Source: Modestobacter sp. VKM Ac-2977 (GTDB lineage Bacteria > Actinomycetota > Actinomycetes > Mycobacteriales > Geodermatophilaceae). From it: a stretch of DNA of 64,000 nt. The translations under genes were made by a program, and so were the position numbers. The number at the start of each line of letters is the position of its first letter. Within the stretch, counting starts at the first letter, position 1. This document shows, one piece after another, positions 61,314-64,000 of the stretch. The DNA is taken from contig NZ_JAPVBQ010000004.1 of NCBI RefSeq assembly GCF_026968045.1, forward strand, positions 427,687 to 491,686, given 5' to 3'. Below the pieces are notes generated by a model. The model searched no databases and was not told where the DNA came from. It worked only from the letters and a program-made list of their open reading frames with translations.

Positions 61314-62189
61314 TTGTCCCGTGTGCGAACGCTCGTGGGCCGCACGCAGTCCGAGATCGTCCCCGCCGTCGCCCCCACCGGCCCGTCCGGCGACTGGTCC
61401 GACGACTTCGACGACGACTGGGACTGGGACCGCGAGTGGGCGGCCACCCAGGACGCCGACCCGAGCACCGCCGCCCGCGCCGCGGCCGGATCCGACGAGA
61501 CCCCCGCGAGCTCTCCGGTCGACGTCGTACGACGAGTGCTCCCCCGCCCCCCGCGGCGCCGGGCACCGGTGCTGCTGGCCGTTGCCGTCGCCGGCGCCCT
61601 GGCGACCTCGCTGCTGGGCGGACTCAGTGACCCGGAGCCCGCCCCGGTGGCCTCCGGAGCGGACTACGGGCTGGGTCTGGCCGATGCCAGCTTCGCCGGC
61701 GGCGTGGACGTCGAGGGCGCCCGCGGGGAGATCAGCCAGGCCGAGGCCCAGGCCCGACTGAGCGAGATCGCCGCCTCCCGGGCCGCCCGCGAGCCGGACT
61801 TCGTCGTGCCCACCGCCGGCCGGCTGACCACGTGCTTCTGCCAGCGCTGGGGCACCATGCACTGGGGTCTCGACCTCGCCGCCCCGCTCGGCACCCCGAT
61901 CTTCGCTGCCGCGGACGGGGTCGTGCTGCGCGCCGGCCCGGCGTCGGGCTACGGCAACGCGGTGTACATCCAGGACGCCGACGGGAACGTCCAGATCTAC
62001 GGGCACATGCGCTACTACGACGTGGCAGCCGGCGACGTGGTCTCGGCCGGCGAGCAGATCGCCAAGGTCGGCAACCAGGGGCAGTCGACCGGGCCCCACC
62101 TGCACTTCGAGATCCACCGCGGTGGGATGAACGGCAAGCCGATCGACCCCGAGGACTGGCTCGCCGAGCGAGGCCTGTCCGTCGGCTGA
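61314..62189 (+). CDS. Membrane-anchored M23 (LytM-type) peptidase
   Basis: A 291-residue cell-wall peptidase. A cytoplasmic acidic segment (DWSDDFDDDWDWDREW) is followed by one helix (APVLLAVAVAGALATSLLGG) and an extracellular M23 domain with HWGLDLAAPLGTPIFAAADG (HxxxxD), YGHMRYY and GPHLHFEIH (the HxH site), so the zinc ligands are complete. The TTG at 61314 is chosen because GGGAGG lies 6 nt upstream. The ~230-bp region before it was checked for a c-di-AMP riboswitch, and none was seen. Cleavage of peptidoglycan cross-links, or activation of another hydrolase, is likely. Confidence 0.91.
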   Translation: MSRVRTLVGRTQSEIVPAVAPTGPSGDWSDDFDDDWDWDREWAATQDADPSTAARAAAGSDETPASSPVDVVRRVLPRPPRRRAPVLLAVAVAGALATSLLGGLSDPEPAPVASGADYGLGLADASFAGGVDVEGARGEISQAEAQARLSEIAASRAAREPDFVVPTAGRLTTCFCQRWGTMHWGLDLAAPLGTPIFAAADGVVLRAGPASGYGNAVYIQDADGNVQIYGHMRYYDVAAGDVVSAGEQIAKVGNQGQSTGPHLHFEIHRGGMNGKPIDPEDWLAERGLSVG

Positions 62190-62221
62190 CCCCGGTCGGT
62201 GGCCCCCGGCAGACTGGCCCG

Positions 62222-62767
62222 GTGACCTCCGCGAACCCGCCGTCCGGTCCGTCCGTGCGGTTGGTCCAGCTCCCGGCTGCGGTGTTCACCGCTCTGGCCG
62301 CCGGTGATCTCGCCGCGGCCGACGAACTCAGCCCGGTGCCGCTGACCGCGTACTTCGCCGGCCCCGACTGGGCGTCCGTGTGGCGCCGGCGCGCCGCACA
62401 GTTGATCACCCACCCCGAGGACGCCGGCTGGATCACCCGGGTCATCTGGGACCCAACCCGCCGGGCAGCCGTCGGGCGGGCGGGCTTCCACGGCGCACCT
62501 GATCGCGATGGCATGGTGGAGATCGGCTACGCCGTGGCACCCGCATGGCGCCGGCAGGGCTACGCCCGGGCCGCCTTCGAGCAGTTGCTCAACCGCGCAC
62601 GCGCAGAGCCCGCGGTCCGCACCGTCCGGGTGACCATCAGCCCGGCCAACACCGCCTCCCGGGCCCTGGCGCTGCCCTACGGCTTCGTGCCGGTCGGCGA
62701 GCAGCAGGACGACGAGGACGGTCTCGAGCTGGTCTACGAGGTCGCCGCCGACGGACTCAGAGCTTGA
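62222..62767 (+). CDS. GNAT-family N-acetyltransferase
   Basis: A 181-residue protein. EIGYAVAPAWRRQGYARAA is the acetyl-CoA pyrophosphate-binding motif (RxxGxA), and TISPANTASRALALPYGFVPVGE is the typical last part of the fold. It resembles RimJ/RimL-like acetyltransferases, but the acceptor is not known. GTG 62222 is 32 nt after the M23 gene. The last 11 bp overlap the convergent helicase gene. Confidence 0.88.
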   Translation: MTSANPPSGPSVRLVQLPAAVFTALAAGDLAAADELSPVPLTAYFAGPDWASVWRRRAAQLITHPEDAGWITRVIWDPTRRAAVGRAGFHGAPDRDGMVEIGYAVAPAWRRQGYARAAFEQLLNRARAEPAVRTVRVTISPANTASRALALPYGFVPVGEQQDDEDGLELVYEVAADGLRA

Positions 62768-64000
62768 CGAGCGGGGCGTAGCGCAGCACGAGCCGCTTGG
62801 TACCGCCGGAGCCGAAGTCGACCGTGGCCTGCGCCTTGTCGCCGGCGCCGTTGATCTCGACCACCGTGCCGAGCCCGAAGGCGTCGTGGCTGACCCGGTC
62901 GCCGACGTCGACGCTGATCACCGCCCGGTTGCCCGCACCGCCGCGCAGGCCCCCGGTCGACAACCCGGTCGAGGCGACCCGGGCCTGGGCGGAGCTCATC
63001 GGCTTGCTGGGCGCCGGCTCCAGCCGCTCCCAGTGGACGGCGTCGGACGGCAGCTCGTCGAGGAACCGGGACGGCGGGTTGTAGGCCGGCTGCCCCCAGC
63101 TGGTGCGCACGGTCGCCCGGGAGAGGAACAGCCGCTGCCGCGCCCGGGTGATGCCCACGTAGGCCAGCCGCCGCTCCTCCTCCAGCTCCCGCGGGTCACC
63201 GAGGGCCCGCAGGTGCGGGAAGACGCCGTCCTCCAGGCCGGTGAGGAAGACCACCGGGAACTCCAGGCCCTTGGCGGTGTGCAGGGTCATCAGCGTGACC
63301 ACGCCGGCCTCGTCGCCGCTGACCGGGATCTGGTCGGCGTCGGCGACCAGCGAGACCTGCTCGAGGAACTCGGTGACGGTGCCGCCGGGGTTGGCCGCCT
63401 CGAACTCGGCGGCCACCGAGATGAGCTCGTTGAGGTTGTCGACCCGTCCCTCGTCCTGCGGGTCGGTGCTGGCCTCGAGCTCGGCGAGGTAGCCGGTGCG
63501 GTCCAGCACGCTCTCCAGCAGCGCCGCCGGGCCCGAGCCGGTCTCGACCAGCTGCTCGAACTCCTCCAGCAGCGCGACGAACTCCTGGATCGCCTTGAGC
63601 GACCGGGTGGCCAGGTCACCGACCTCCGAGCACCGGCGCAGCGCGCTGGCGAACGGGATCCGCTCACGGTCGGCGAACCGCTCGACGCAAGCCTCCGCCC
63701 GCTCGCCGATGCCGCGCTTGGGGGTGTTCAGCACCCGCCGCAGGCTCACCACGTCGGCCGGGTTGGCGACCACCTTGAGGTAGGCGACCGCGTCCCGGAC
63801 CTCCCGGCGCTCGTAGAAGCGCACCCCGCCCACCACCTTGTAGGGCATGCCGACCCGGATGAACACCTCCTCGAACACCCGGGAGGCGTTGTTGGTGCGG
63901 TAGAAGACCGCGATGTCCTTGGGTTGCGCCTTGCCTTCGTCGGTGAGCGCGTCGATCTGCTCGGCGACCCAGGCCGCCTCGTCGTGCTCGTTGTCGGCGA
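62757..64000 (-). CDS. pcrA: ATP-dependent DNA helicase PcrA/UvrD, 5' end cut off
   Basis: The frame is open from the right edge, so only the C-terminal ~414 residues are seen. They include domain 2 motifs IAVFYRTNNASRVFEE, YKVVGGVRFYERREVRDAVAYL (motif IV region), VTLMTLHTAKGLEFPVVFLTG (motif V) and RRLAYVGITRARQRLFLS (motif VI). The C-terminus has DRVSHDAFGLGTVVEINGAGDKA, the Tudor-like domain that binds RNA polymerase. It is a superfamily-1 helicase of nucleotide-excision and transcription-coupled repair. Confidence 0.95.
   Translation of the reverse strand, partial: ADNEHDEAAWVAEQIDALTDEGKAQPKDIAVFYRTNNASRVFEEVFIRVGMPYKVVGGVRFYERREVRDAVAYLKVVANPADVVSLRRVLNTPKRGIGERAEACVERFADRERIPFASALRRCSEVGDLATRSLKAIQEFVALLEEFEQLVETGSGPAALLESVLDRTGYLAELEASTDPQDEGRVDNLNELISVAAEFEAANPGGTVTEFLEQVSLVADADQIPVSGDEAGVVTLMTLHTAKGLEFPVVFLTGLEDGVFPHLRALGDPRELEEERRLAYVGITRARQRLFLSRATVRTSWGQPAYNPPSRFLDELPSDAVHWERLEPAPSKPMSSAQARVASTGLSTGGLRGGAGNRAVISVDVGDRVSHDAFGLGTVVEINGAGDKAQATVDFGSGGTKRLVLRYAPLVKL

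Overview
The window is a very GC-rich chromosomal segment with strong G/C preference at codon third positions, frequent GTG and TTG starts, many 1-4 nt start/stop overlaps and several genes with a TAnnnT -10 box only 5-8 nt before the start codon. Gene content (LpdA-type quinone reductase, mycothiol-era DinB/maleylpyruvate-isomerase folds, DUF3017 next to folD, DUF6350/PerM next to purN-purH, a 13E12-type DUF222-HNH gene with a LexA box) points to an actinobacterium. The gene order resembles mycobacterial loci around lpdA-deoD-pmmB-upp-add-deoA-cdd and sucCD-perM-purN-purH. A member of the Geodermatophilaceae is my best guess from protein style, but that is inference. No prophage, transposase, CRISPR array, tRNA or rRNA was seen.

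Layout. 1-2203: a secreted zinc metallopeptidase cut by the left edge. 2351-9028: lpdA, then the methylmalonyl-CoA mutase operon mutA-mutB-meaB (minus strand). 9080-11469: an M20 amidohydrolase and a YbdK-type carboxylate-amine ligase. 11544-14838 (plus): purine nucleoside phosphorylase, a uronate-dehydrogenase-like reductase and a phosphohexomutase. 14849-17262 (minus): upp, a Gfo/Idh oxidoreductase and two DUF805 membrane proteins. 17294-21262: accessory-looking stretch with two DinB-fold proteins, small membrane proteins, a LexA-boxed HNH gene and a pair of 23-bp inverted repeats. 21263-24563: deoC with a full-length aldehyde dehydrogenase and a truncated, catalytically dead one. 24630-28000: an acidic two-repeat protein of unknown function convergent with a DEAD-box RNA helicase. 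28044-38017 (minus): add, an ABC-2 exporter, and the nucleoside uptake and catabolism operon bmpA-ATPase-permease-permease-cdd-deoA. 38323-46914: D,D-carboxypeptidase, YihY membrane protein, 2H phosphoesterase, trpS, aromatic aminotransferase, galE, a CNNM/CorC-type membrane protein and a CAP-domain protein. 46955-47520: a decayed DUF559 gene. 47700-58404: TCA and one-carbon/purine genes (icd, mdh, folD, purH, purN, sucD, sucC) mixed with membrane proteins. 58510-64000: an orphan B12-binding subunit (IcmB type), a membrane protein, a lipase-like hydrolase, an M23 peptidase, a GNAT and the C-terminal part of a PcrA/UvrD helicase cut by the right edge.

How the genes fit together. Two themes stand out. 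First, nucleoside salvage: uptake by the BMP-type ABC importer, deamination by Cdd and Add, phosphorolysis by DeoA and the purine nucleoside phosphorylase, base rescue by Upp, and cleavage of deoxyribose 5-phosphate by DeoC to glyceraldehyde 3-phosphate and acetaldehyde, with the adjacent aldehyde dehydrogenase pair as the likely acetaldehyde sink. Second, propionate/succinyl-CoA metabolism: MutAB with its MeaB chaperone makes succinyl-CoA, and sucCD, mdh and icd are in the same window.

No wholly new system is claimed. The best leads are the split ALDH16-like pair coupled to deoC, the 669-bp segment bounded by perfect 23-bp inverted repeats beside a LexA-boxed HNH gene, a palindromic repeat that sits inside two coding sequences of the mutase operon, and a duplicated-domain acidic protein of unknown role.
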